Below are positions 1-5,366 of a stretch of 5,437 nt of DNA, piece by piece (position 1 is the first letter of the stretch; the number at the start of each line of letters is the position of its first letter). The translations under genes and the position numbers were made by a program. The notes below the pieces were generated by a model. It was not told where the DNA came from, made no database searches, and saw nothing but the letters and a program-made list of their open reading frames with translations. Location: contig JARRQF010000260.1 of NCBI GenBank assembly GCA_037382065.1, positions 1 through 5,437 on the forward strand. Direction: 5' to 3'. The DNA comes from Thiodiazotropha sp037382065. Its GTDB lineage: Bacteria; Pseudomonadota; Gammaproteobacteria; Chromatiales; Chromatiaceae.

Positions 1-65
1 TGACCGCTTAGCGTCTCGCCCGAAGGGAAGCCTGCTCAGGCCAGGATACTGCGTTGCAATGCTTG
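1..65. other. Upstream flank without recognisable gene
   Basis: No frame here resembles the end of gmk, which often precedes rpoZ. The stretch contains a tight perfect hairpin at 30-41 (GCCTG-CT-CAGGC). The first eight bases, TGACCGCT, are identical to 83-90, just inside the left end of repeat copy 1, so the window may begin at the inner edge of another copy; eight bases are too few to claim this. A minus-strand open frame across 8-271 runs through the repeat and looks fortuitous. Confidence 0.4.
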
Positions 66-346
66 AACCTAAAAAAATCAGTTGACCGCTCCATTCTAAT
101 AACAGGTATCTGATTTTGATGAAAATAGCTTCGATGGTTAGGGTCACCTACTGGGTGAATCACGCTACAACGTGAATGGCACGCTTGTGGCGGCACATGG
201 CGGCGTTGCAACCCCTTGGAATAGCGGGCTATTGCGCGCCGTGCATGGATGCACCCGTGTCTCGGGCACATGCATGTGCAGAACGACCCTTGCCCTGTAC
301 CACCACAAGCGCACTCTTCACGCTGTCCAACTGATCTTTTTAGGTT
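66..346 (+). repeat. Mini repeat element, copy 1 (long form, 281 bp)
   Basis: The element is bounded by 19-bp inverted repeats, AACCTAAAAAAATCAGTTG (66-84) and CAACTGATCTTTTTAGGTT (328-346), differing at one position. Without its internal 139 bp it aligns base for base with copy 2 (3547-3688, opposite strand), 142 positions with 8 mismatches counted by eye. Smaller dyads lie inside, for example TCACC/GGTGA at 144-158 and TCACG/CGTGA at 160-175. It has no intact transposase, so it looks like a MITE-like, non-autonomous element. The sequence KLFSSKSDTCY-stop read on the minus strand around 99-133 resembles the frame in the third relative near 5200 and could be the trace of a transposase C-terminus. 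No clear target duplication is seen outside the terminal repeats. It sits just before the rpoZ promoter. Confidence 0.8.
182..324. repeat. Palindrome-rich 139-bp module inside copy 1
   Basis: Positions 186-324 are present in copy 1 and absent from copy 2. The boundary is a 6-bp direct repeat CACGCT (180-185 and 319-324), of which copy 2 keeps one. Near its edges the module has an inverted repeat, CGCTTGTGGCGG (182-193) and CCACCACAAGCG (300-311), 11 of 12 matching. Between them are three consecutive 14-base dyads: AATAGC-GG-GCTATT (220-233), GTGCAT-GG-ATGCAC (241-254) and the perfect palindrome GCACATGCATGTGC (266-279). The module is visibly richer in G and C than the rest of the element. It may be a nested insertion with a 6-bp target duplication, or an original part deleted from copy 2 between the direct repeats; the sequence alone cannot decide. 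Confidence 0.7.
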
Positions 347-385
347 AATGGTCGTGCAGCAATCTGGGCTGATTGGCCAAGGAGA

Positions 386-414
386 TTGGCTTTAGGTTAA
401 ACATGGTTTATGAT
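386..414 (+). promoter_or_regulatory. Sigma-70-type promoter of the rpoZ operon
   Basis: TTGGCT (386-391) and TATGAT (409-414) are separated by 17 bp, matching the consensus at 4 of 6 and 5 of 6 positions. Transcription would start near 421 and leave a leader of about 50 nt before rpoZ. The promoter starts 39 bp after the end of repeat copy 1, so rpoZ here has its own promoter outside the element. It also argues against an upstream rpoZ start at 410, which would lie inside the -10 box. Confidence 0.6.
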
Positions 415-457
415 CACTCTCTTTTTTTGGCCAAATTGGTCAATGAATGCCTCCTGT

Positions 458-461
458 GGAG
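458..461 (+). promoter_or_regulatory. Ribosome binding site of rpoZ
   Basis: GGAG lies 8 nt before the ATG at 470. It selects this start over the in-frame ATG at 410, whose product would carry 20 extra residues not found in omega subunits. Confidence 0.75.
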
Positions 462-469
462 ATAAGCTC

Positions 470-739
470 ATGGCGCGCGTTACTGTTGAAGATTGCATGG
501 ATTATGTAGAGAACCGTTTTGACTTGGTATTGCTCGCTACCAAACGGGCTCGTCAACTGGCGAATGGTGTAGAGCCATTGCTGCCATGGGAAAATGACAA
601 GCCTACCGTTATGGCATTGCGTGAAATTGCTGAGGGTCTGATTTCTCACAAGGACACAGATGCTCCTGCTGCTGAAGATTTGGTTATGGATGAGGCGATG
701 ATGGATATCGATATCTCGCCCATGGGACCCAATCACTAA
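470..739 (+). CDS. rpoZ: DNA-directed RNA polymerase omega subunit
   Basis: The 89-residue product is the omega subunit, which helps fold and hold the beta' subunit in RNA polymerase and, in Proteobacteria, forms part of one ppGpp binding site (family knowledge). The sequence shows the family hallmarks: the MARVTVEDC start, NRFDLVLLATKRARQL at about residues 15-30, and ENDKPTVMALREIAEGLI at about 41-58. The acidic, variable tail (about 60-89) ends in PMGPNH. The length is close to the E. coli protein (91). The start at 470 is chosen because it has a good ribosome binding site and gives the canonical N-terminus. spoT begins 112 bp downstream on the same strand with no convincing terminator between, so co-transcription is likely; this pairs a ppGpp target with the ppGpp enzyme. 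Confidence 0.96.
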   Translation: MARVTVEDCMDYVENRFDLVLLATKRARQLANGVEPLLPWENDKPTVMALREIAEGLISHKDTDAPAAEDLVMDEAMMDIDISPMGPNH

Positions 740-851
740 AGCAAATTCTCACCGAGTTCTCGAATACCTCTCTTATCAGAAAAAGTGACTTGCAACTGAG
801 GGATGAATAGGCACAGAATCCTCCTTATTCAGAGAAGATGGTGTGTGCTAC

Positions 852-3023
852 ATGAGCAATCCTTTAGGTATATTAGAGAATGATCAGGAAACTCCCCGTT
901 TCCTGATCAGTGATCTGTGCGCCTATTTAGAAGAGTACCTGTCAGCAGAGCATATCCGCGAGGTCTATCGTGCCTATCTATTTGGTGCCGAAGCCCATGT
1001 TGGGCAACATCGTAAAACTGGCGAACCCTATATCTACCATCCCGTCGCTGTGGCTCGTATCTTGGGCGGCATGCGTATGGACTACAAATGCCTAATGGCA
1101 GCGATCCTGCATGATATTATTGAAGACACCCCCACCGCCAAAGAGCAGTTGGCCGACATCTTCGATTCTGAGATCGCCGATTTGGTAGATGGGGTCAGTA
1201 AACTGACCAAGATTGACTTTAATTCCCAAGCGGAGGCTCAGGCGGCCAGTCTACGTAAGATGTTATTGGCGATGACCAAGGATATCCGGGTCATTTTAAT
1301 CAAGCTTTCAGACCGACTGCATAACATGCGTACTCTGGGGGTAATGCGGCCTGAGAAATCACGCCGTATCGCAAAAGAGACTTTGGACATTTTCGCCCCC
1401 ATTGCCAACCGACTCGGTATCAATAGTATGCGCCTTGAGTTGGAAGAGCTGGGATTTGCTGCCTACTGGCCGATGCGCTATCGTGCGCTCAAGCGAGCTG
1501 TCAGCGATGCCCGAGGACACCACCGCGAACTGATAGAAAACGTGGAAACTGTATTGGCTGCACGGCTGGAGCAGGAGGATTTTCAAGGTAAAGTCTACGG
1601 ACGTCAGAAGCACCTCTATAGCATCTATCAGAAGATGGTTGAGAAAAAGCTGAGTTTCTCCGAGGTTGTCGATGTGTTTGCGTTTCGCCTGGTGGTTGAC
1701 CGAGTCGATACCTGCTACCGGGTTCTGGGTGTTGTGCATAATCTCTACAAGCCCATGCCTGGACGCTTCAAGGATTATATCGCGATTCCTAAGGCGAACG
1801 GCTATCAGTCATTGCATACCGTATTATTTGGTCCACAGGGTATACCAATTGAGATCCAAATCCGCACAGAAGAGATGGATAAGCTGGCAGAATCCGGTAT
1901 TGCAGCCCACTGGATGTATAAGACCGGAGAAGCGAGTGGTCAGTGGGTTAAATCCCGAGCCTCTGATTGGCTGCAAAATCTGTTGGAGATGCAGCAGGGA
2001 GTTGGTGATTCAATCGAGTTTCTGGAGCACGTTAAAGTTGACCTTTTTCCTGATGAGGTCTATGTTTTCACGCCCCGTGGACGCATTATGGTATTACCCA
2101 AGGGAGCGTCGGTTGTCGATTTTGCCTACAGCGTACATACCGACGTCGGTAATACTTGTGTGGCAGCACGGGTTGATCGACGTCTGGTGCCCTTGAGGAC
2201 CCGATTGCACAATGGCCAGACTGTGGAGATCATTAATTCTGAGACGGCAGGTCCTAGTCCTGCTTGGCTCAATTTTGTGGTAACAGGCAAAGCTAGGGCC
2301 AATATCCGCTCATTTTTAAAAAACCTCAAAACCCAAGAAGCTGAGAGTTTGGGGCGGCGTCTGTTGGAGCGAGAATTGAACCTGCTCTCCCTAAAATTGG
2401 ATGAGATCAGCCAAAAACGGATTGATCAGATATTGAAAGAACTTCGCATGGAAAGTCTTGAGGTTCTGCTGGCCGATATTGCGTTAGGCAACCATATGCC
2501 GATGTTGATTGCACGCCGCTTGGCGGAAGAGGACTTGGCACCCGTGGCATCGGAGATGAATCAACAGGAGGAACTGCCAGCCGGTGTATTGGCGATCCGA
2601 GGGACTGAGGGGATGGTGGTTAATTTCGCCAAGTGTTGTCGGCCAATCCCAGGAGATGCGATTGTCGGGGTGTTCAATCCTGGCAAGGGTATCGTTATCC
2701 ATCTTCAGGGGTGCCCCAACCTGGGGGATTACAAGAAGCATGGTCATAAGTGGATTGAGGCAGAGTGGGAGCCTGACGTAGAGGGTGAATATACGACCAA
2801 GATTCGGGTTGAGTCAGGCAATCAGCGTGGGGTACTGGCCTCGGTAGCTTCAGTTATTTCTCAACAGGACTCCAATATTGAGCATGTCGGATCTGAAGAG
2901 CGTGATGGACTCTCATCGACCCTGGTGTTTATTCTTACCGTAAAAAATCGCCGTCATTTAGCAAGAATTCTACGTCAGGTACGCTCTCTACCATCGGTGA
3001 TGCGTATCTCCAGGGTTAAATAA
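852..3023 (+). CDS. spoT: Bifunctional (p)ppGpp synthetase/hydrolase SpoT
   Basis: The 723-residue cytoplasmic enzyme makes (p)ppGpp from ATP and GTP/GDP and hydrolyses it back, setting the stringent response level. The N-terminal HD hydrolase domain (about 35-200) is intact: H63 in YIYHP, H87-D88 with E91-D92 in HDIIEDTP, and D154/N158 in SDRLHNMR. The synthetase domain (about 235-360) holds GRQKHLYSIY, and RFKD (305-308) followed by YIAIPKANGYQSLHT. RxKD is the form found in bifunctional Rel/SpoT enzymes, whereas RelA has ExDD. A TGS domain spans about 397-461, the zinc-finger-like region contains CC at 595-596 and HLQGC at 617-621, and an ACT domain covers about 646-723. Compared with E. 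coli SpoT, it has about 18 extra residues at the N-terminus. ATG 852 is preferred; a GTG at 843 in frame, closer to the purine stretch GAGAAG (832-837), is a real alternative adding three residues. No broken domain is seen. Confidence 0.96.
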   Translation: MSNPLGILENDQETPRFLISDLCAYLEEYLSAEHIREVYRAYLFGAEAHVGQHRKTGEPYIYHPVAVARILGGMRMDYKCLMAAILHDIIEDTPTAKEQLADIFDSEIADLVDGVSKLTKIDFNSQAEAQAASLRKMLLAMTKDIRVILIKLSDRLHNMRTLGVMRPEKSRRIAKETLDIFAPIANRLGINSMRLELEELGFAAYWPMRYRALKRAVSDARGHHRELIENVETVLAARLEQEDFQGKVYGRQKHLYSIYQKMVEKKLSFSEVVDVFAFRLVVDRVDTCYRVLGVVHNLYKPMPGRFKDYIAIPKANGYQSLHTVLFGPQGIPIEIQIRTEEMDKLAESGIAAHWMYKTGEASGQWVKSRASDWLQNLLEMQQGVGDSIEFLEHVKVDLFPDEVYVFTPRGRIMVLPKGASVVDFAYSVHTDVGNTCVAARVDRRLVPLRTRLHNGQTVEIINSETAGPSPAWLNFVVTGKARANIRSFLKNLKTQEAESLGRRLLERELNLLSLKLDEISQKRIDQILKELRMESLEVLLADIALGNHMPMLIARRLAEEDLAPVASEMNQQEELPAGVLAIRGTEGMVVNFAKCCRPIPGDAIVGVFNPGKGIVIHLQGCPNLGDYKKHGHKWIEAEWEPDVEGEYTTKIRVESGNQRGVLASVASVISQQDSNIEHVGSEERDGLSSTLVFILTVKNRRHLARILRQVRSLPSVMRISRVK

Positions 3024-3030
3024 TGTAAAA

Positions 3031-3036
3031 AGAGGA
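3031..3036 (+). promoter_or_regulatory. Ribosome binding site of ridA
   Basis: AGAGGA ends 8 nt before the ATG at 3045 and decides this start over the in-frame GTG at 3039, which is only 2 nt from the site. It lies in the 21-bp gap after the spoT stop codon. Confidence 0.7.
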
Positions 3037-3044
3037 TTGTGATT

Positions 3045-3428
3045 ATGGCTCGTGAAATTATTAGTACAGATCAGGCTCCACAAGCGATTGGTACCTATTC
3101 ACAGGCAGTCAAGGTTGGGCAGACTGTCTATCTGTCTGGGCAGATTCCCTTGGTTCCAGAAACCATGGAGATGATTGAAGGAGGAGTTGAGCTGCAGATT
3201 CGTCGAGTGTTCGATAACTTACAAGCTGTCGCAAGGGCTGCTGGAGGGAGTCTGGCAGATGTTGCGAAGTTGAATGTATTTCTTACCGACTTAGCAGACT
3301 TTCCTATAGTAAATCAGGTAATGGCCGATTATTTCTCACAACCCTATCCCGCTAGGGCAGCGATTGGTGTTGCAGCTTTACCAAAAGGGGCTGCTGTCGA
3401 AATGGATGCGGTTATCGAATTTGAGTAG
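3045..3428 (+). CDS. ridA: Reactive intermediate/imine deaminase RidA
   Basis: The 127-residue protein belongs to the RidA (YjgF/YER057c/UK114) family, small cytosolic trimers that hydrolyse reactive enamines and imines formed by PLP enzymes such as threonine dehydratase, preventing damage to other PLP enzymes (family knowledge). Visible signatures are Y18 in GTYSQAV, the LSGQIPLVP stretch (30-38), the NVFLTDLADF segment (77-86), R104 in YPARAAIGVAALPKGA, and E119 in VEMDAVIE. R104 and E119 correspond to the active-site Arg and Glu of RidA, so deaminase activity is expected. The length is standard. It follows spoT by 21 bp on the same strand, which implies one operon. Many gammaproteobacteria carry recG near this point, but here an accessory region starts instead. 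Confidence 0.93.
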   Translation: MAREIISTDQAPQAIGTYSQAVKVGQTVYLSGQIPLVPETMEMIEGGVELQIRRVFDNLQAVARAAGGSLADVAKLNVFLTDLADFPIVNQVMADYFSQPYPARAAIGVAALPKGAAVEMDAVIEFE

Positions 3429-3459
3429 CAACTATTCGAGAATATCCCTGATATCTAAA

Positions 3460-3478
3460 TGCCTTTGTGTGAAAGGCA
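3460..3478. terminator. Hairpin after ridA, weak terminator
   Basis: TGCCTTT (3460-3466) and AAAGGCA (3472-3478) form a perfect 7-bp stem with a 5-nt loop, 31 bp after the ridA stop. No U-rich tract follows on the plus strand (AGCGTGG), so termination would be weak or factor-dependent; it may instead protect the mRNA 3' end. Together with the next hairpin it is the likely end of the rpoZ–spoT–ridA transcript. Confidence 0.45.
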
Positions 3479-3490
3479 AGCGTGGTTGTT

Positions 3491-3517
3491 AAAAACAAAA
3501 AACAGCCTGGTAGGCTG
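3491..3517 (-). terminator. Rho-independent terminator facing ridA
   Basis: On the minus strand, CAGCCT-ACC-AGGCTG (3517-3503) forms a 6-bp stem with a 3-nt loop and is followed at once by a T-rich tract of 12 bases interrupted by one G (3502-3491). This is the classic form for transcription coming from the right, that is, from the radical SAM gene across repeat copy 2. It lies about 170 bp past that gene's stop. On the plus strand the following bases (ATTGTATGG) make it a poor terminator. Confidence 0.65.
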
Positions 3518-3546
3518 ATTGTATGGTGGAGATGTAAAGCTGGTTC

Positions 3547-3688
3547 AACCTAAAAAGATCAGTTGGACAGCGTGCCATTCACGTTGTCGCGTGATTCACC
3601 CAGTAGGTGACCATAATCATCGAAGCTATTTTCTTTAAAATCAGAAACCTGCTATTAGAATGGAGGGGTCAACTGATTTTTTTAGGTT
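3547..3688 (-). repeat. Mini repeat element, copy 2 (short form, 142 bp)
   Basis: Inverted repeats AACCTAAAAAGATCAGTTG (3547-3565) and CAACTGATTTTTTTAGGTT (3670-3688) bound the element. It is inverted relative to copy 1, with 134 of 142 positions identical by eye and no indel other than the missing 139-bp module, which falls at the single CACGCT (minus strand). The shared similarity reaches to TTGAACC on the radical SAM side, so the true element end may be 3691. It contains no usable coding capacity. Two copies in opposite orientation bracket rpoZ–spoT–ridA, which could permit inversion by recombination, though 142 bp is short for that. Confidence 0.8.
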
Positions 3689-4542
3689 CAATAACGGGTA
3701 AGCTTCGAGGGCGCTTCTCTGTGTTGCTTGTAGGCTTCCTTCCAACTTTTTGACATGACGGGTCCATCTGGTGATTTTTCATACCGACGCTTGAATAAGC
3801 CGCAGAGCCGGCAGAAAACATTCATTTGATCGAACATATCATCTTCTGAGGTGGGCATGCTCTTGCGTCCTATATCAAGCCCGATAATGCGATCAATGCC
3901 ACCAGCTACCGCACATGGATACCAACCATAAGGGGTTAAACCTATTCCTGCCCATTTGGTAACTAGGCAGCCATTAGTATAGTTGGCATTGCTGTACTCA
4001 GGGCAGTCATCAGGTGCAACATTGAAAGTCATGAAGGGCTGAACCCGGCTATCCTTAAACGTGTTATCTACTATGATTTCAGGGGGTAGGCGTTTAATTG
4101 CCTTCTGCACCTTTTGCCCAAATCCGTTGGTAACTAACTCAATCTTTGTGTTTGGGCTATGTGATCTTTGCCAATCTAGCAGGGTGTCAATGATAGTAAA
4201 GAATTCGGGATGCAGTGTAGGTTCACCGCCTAGCACGCGGATCAGTTCCCACTGTTGATTGGTTGCGATGCTTTCCTTTACAAATCGCTTAATCTGCTTT
4301 GCATCCATTCGTTCACTTGTTGGAGCCTGCTCGCAGGAGCGATTGCAGTTATAGCAACGCAGATTACATGACCATGTCAGGTCAATCTCAACAAAGACTC
4401 TGCTTCGTCGATACTGTGGGCCAAGTAAGGAAGTGACAGGTGCTTGAACTCGAAAGTAGCCTAAGAAGCCACTTGCCTTAAGAATTAAGGATCGTAGAGA
4501 CGCAGGGAGTCTGCTTAAAATCCTTTGATGAGTATATATCAT
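3688..4542 (-). CDS. Radical SAM protein of unknown reaction
   Basis: The 284-residue protein has the radical SAM signature C59-x3-C63-x2-C66 (SCNLRCYNC), which binds the catalytic [4Fe-4S] cluster, preceded by VEIDLTW (strand beta-1), and followed by GGEPTLHP (105-112), the SAM-binding GGE motif, and ELVTNG (135-140). The C-terminal half has further cysteines, C180, C192, C210 (YGWYPCAVAGG) and a CRLC pair (244/247), suggesting a second iron-sulfur cluster in a short SPASM/twitch-like region; that is an inference. The substrate cannot be read from the sequence. The TGA stop at 3690-3688 is made by the edge of repeat copy 2, so the native C-terminus may have been altered or shortened after about residue 280. 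No Shine-Dalgarno match stands before ATG 4542. It stands alone, opposite to the spoT operon, and may be a displaced member of a surface-polysaccharide or modification cluster. Confidence 0.88.
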   Translation of the reverse strand: MIYTHQRILSRLPASLRSLILKASGFLGYFRVQAPVTSLLGPQYRRSRVFVEIDLTWSCNLRCYNCNRSCEQAPTSERMDAKQIKRFVKESIATNQQWELIRVLGGEPTLHPEFFTIIDTLLDWQRSHSPNTKIELVTNGFGQKVQKAIKRLPPEIIVDNTFKDSRVQPFMTFNVAPDDCPEYSNANYTNGCLVTKWAGIGLTPYGWYPCAVAGGIDRIIGLDIGRKSMPTSEDDMFDQMNVFCRLCGLFKRRYEKSPDGPVMSKSWKEAYKQHREAPSKLTRY

Positions 4543-4560
4543 TTAACTGATTTTAATTTC

Positions 4561-4588
4561 ATTATGAAACATTGTGATTAGACAGCAA
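4561..4588 (-). promoter_or_regulatory. Candidate promoter of the radical SAM gene
   Basis: Read on the minus strand, TTGCTG (4588-4583) and CATAAT (4566-4561) are spaced 16 bp apart. The -10 matches consensus at 5 of 6 positions and the -35 at 3 of 6. The start of transcription would fall near 4554, leaving only about a dozen nucleotides before the ATG; with no ribosome binding site visible, near-leaderless translation is possible. The region is A/T-rich, so chance matches are common. Confidence 0.35.
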
Positions 4589-4611
4589 GCTAACTTATAG
4601 CGAACATAGCG

Positions 4612-4791
4612 TTATTTAGTAAATTTCCAATTTGAGACTCTCCAAGAGAAATCGTTAATTTTTTCTAAAGTTATGATTGGAATGGCTGTTTTTACATGGC
4701 TTGGATTTAACCAGCTGTCCATGTTATTTTGCTTTAAGGACAAGGGAAATAAATAACCATTCAAGGATTGCACTGGATTTTGTCCCAGATT
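4612..4791 (-). pseudogene. Open frame, possible C-terminal gene remnant
   Basis: A stop-bounded frame of 59 codons reads through to TAA at 4614-4612; an ATG at 4722 would give 36 residues starting MDSWLNPSHVKTAIP. The composition looks protein-like (WLNP, then NDFSWRVSN near the end) rather than random. It has a weak resemblance to the C-terminal part of SRAP/YedK-type peptidases, where a PVxL segment is followed by a WL(D/N)P turn and later a PVS..VNN segment; this is a guess from memory. There is no ribosome binding site and no full domain. It lies upstream of the radical SAM gene on the same strand, with its stop 69 bp before that start. Confidence 0.25.
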
Positions 4792-4806
4792 CTAGGCGCA
4801 CAAAGG

Positions 4807-4854
4807 AGAGCGTTGCCGCTCTATGTGACCCTTTTCACAGTAGGAAGCCGGGCT
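4807..4854. promoter_or_regulatory. Hairpin cluster with CRP-like palindrome
   Basis: Three dyads follow closely: AGAGCG-TTGC-CGCTCT (4807-4822), TGTGA-CCCTTT-TCACA (4824-4839) and AGCC-G-GGCT (4846-4854). The middle one matches the TGTGA-N6-TCACA core of CRP/Vfr-type operators exactly. No intact promoter or gene is next to it, so it may be an operator left from a lost gene, part of a structured RNA, or a chance palindrome. Comparison with the cyclic-di-GMP and cobalamin riboswitch patterns known to me gave no convincing fit. Confidence 0.3.
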
Positions 4855-4957
4855 AAATGACCAGCAAGATTGGATGATTATCTATTTCCCCAGCCCTAAT
4901 GAGCATATTGTCACTTAATTAAGCAAATTTAAAGGTTAAATCCGTTGCAAATATTAG

Positions 4958-5107
4958 TTTAAGAGCACTACCCTAGCAAAATTGGATATCATCATCACCT
5001 TATATATCCAGTGGGTATTGATTATAACAGTGCTTGCATACTTGTGGTTTGAGGTCCTTGTTTGCCCTAAAATATTTGAGTTATGTTTAATTGTTGCTGT
5101 AGCGTAA
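4958..5107 (+). pseudogene. Membrane-protein-like open frame, probable remnant
   Basis: A frame of 49 codons runs from the stop at 4955-4957 to TAA at 5105-5107. It lacks ATG; TTG at 4982 is the only early start option, without a clear ribosome binding site. From about codon 9 it reads LDIIITLYIQWVLIITVLAYLWF, a credible transmembrane segment, and then a second hydrophobic stretch, CLIVAVA, just before the stop. The layout vaguely recalls the N-terminus of PAP2-type lipid phosphatases, but no catalytic motif is present. I regard it as the trace of a membrane protein gene, or a fortuitous frame in A/T-rich DNA. Confidence 0.25.
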
Positions 5108-5150
5108 CTCAGAATAACTAAGTTTATTGAATCTGTTTTTAGAATAATTA

Positions 5151-5271
5151 GTGCCTGTCCATAAACGCAAAATCAATTGAAAAATAATCAGAAATTCTCA
5201 AGCAGGCATCTGATTTTGAAGAAAATAGCTTGATGACGGCATCCAAACAGCGTTCACCTATCAGCGATAGG
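5151..5271 (+). repeat. Third, divergent relative of the repeat element
   Basis: Positions 5203-5231 match copy 1 at 103-131 in 27 of 29 bases (core CTGATTTTGA-x-GAAAATAGCTT), in the same orientation. The outer sequence is related but different: AAAATCAATTGA (5170-5181) stands where the others have AAAATCAGTTGA, and the probable end is GTGCCTGTCCATAA at 5151 instead of AACCTAAAAA. On the minus strand the core encodes KLFSSKSD within an open frame ending FMDRH-stop (5336-5148), which may be a transposase C-terminal remnant; the family is not recognised. A perfect hairpin CCTATC-AGC-GATAGG (5257-5271) lies inward. The right end cannot be placed. Confidence 0.5.
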
Positions 5272-5366
5272 AGCGTTACCAAAAAGCATATCAACCTCGC
5301 TGGGGTGAGGCCAAGGTAAAGCGTTATGTCTATCAAAACTCCAAAGGTGGTTGGTGAGAAGCAATA

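Noticed and set aside
1..8. Possible inner edge of another repeat copy (TGACCGCT as at 83-90)
   Set aside because: Only eight bases match and the window ends there, so chance cannot be excluded.
8..271. Minus-strand open frame of 87 residues
   Set aside because: It runs across the repeat element and its palindromic module, has no recognisable domain, and the matching frame in copy 2 is interrupted by a stop.
186..324. Integron attC site or CRISPR-like array in the palindromic module
   Set aside because: No RYYYAAC/GTTRRRY core sites are present at its ends, and the dyads are different sequences without regular direct repeats and spacers.
784..851. Possible separate spoT promoter (TTGCAA 790-795, CAGAAT 814-819) and a bulged hairpin from TGAATAGG to CCTTATTCA
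   Set aside because: The promoter boxes match only 4 of 6 each with an 18-bp spacer, and the hairpin is bulged and lacks a T-tract; neither is convincing.
1238..2781. Several open frames overlapping spoT on both strands
   Set aside because: They are shadows of a clearly conserved coding sequence and show no family features of their own.
4545..4559. AACTGATTTTAATTT just before the radical SAM start resembles the element's terminal repeat
   Set aside because: Similarity is limited to AACTGATTTT in A/T-rich sequence and nothing further of the element follows, so a composite transposon around the gene is not supported.
4795..4895. Riboswitch of the cyclic-di-GMP or cobalamin type
   Set aside because: Fragments such as GGAAGCCGGGCTAAA look reminiscent, but the conserved receptor and loop motifs are missing and no gene follows.
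5111..5150. Direct repeat AGAATAACTA/AGAATAATTA 30 bp apart next to the third repeat
   Set aside because: Short, A/T-rich and imperfect; it could not be tied to an insertion duplication because the other end of the element is unknown.
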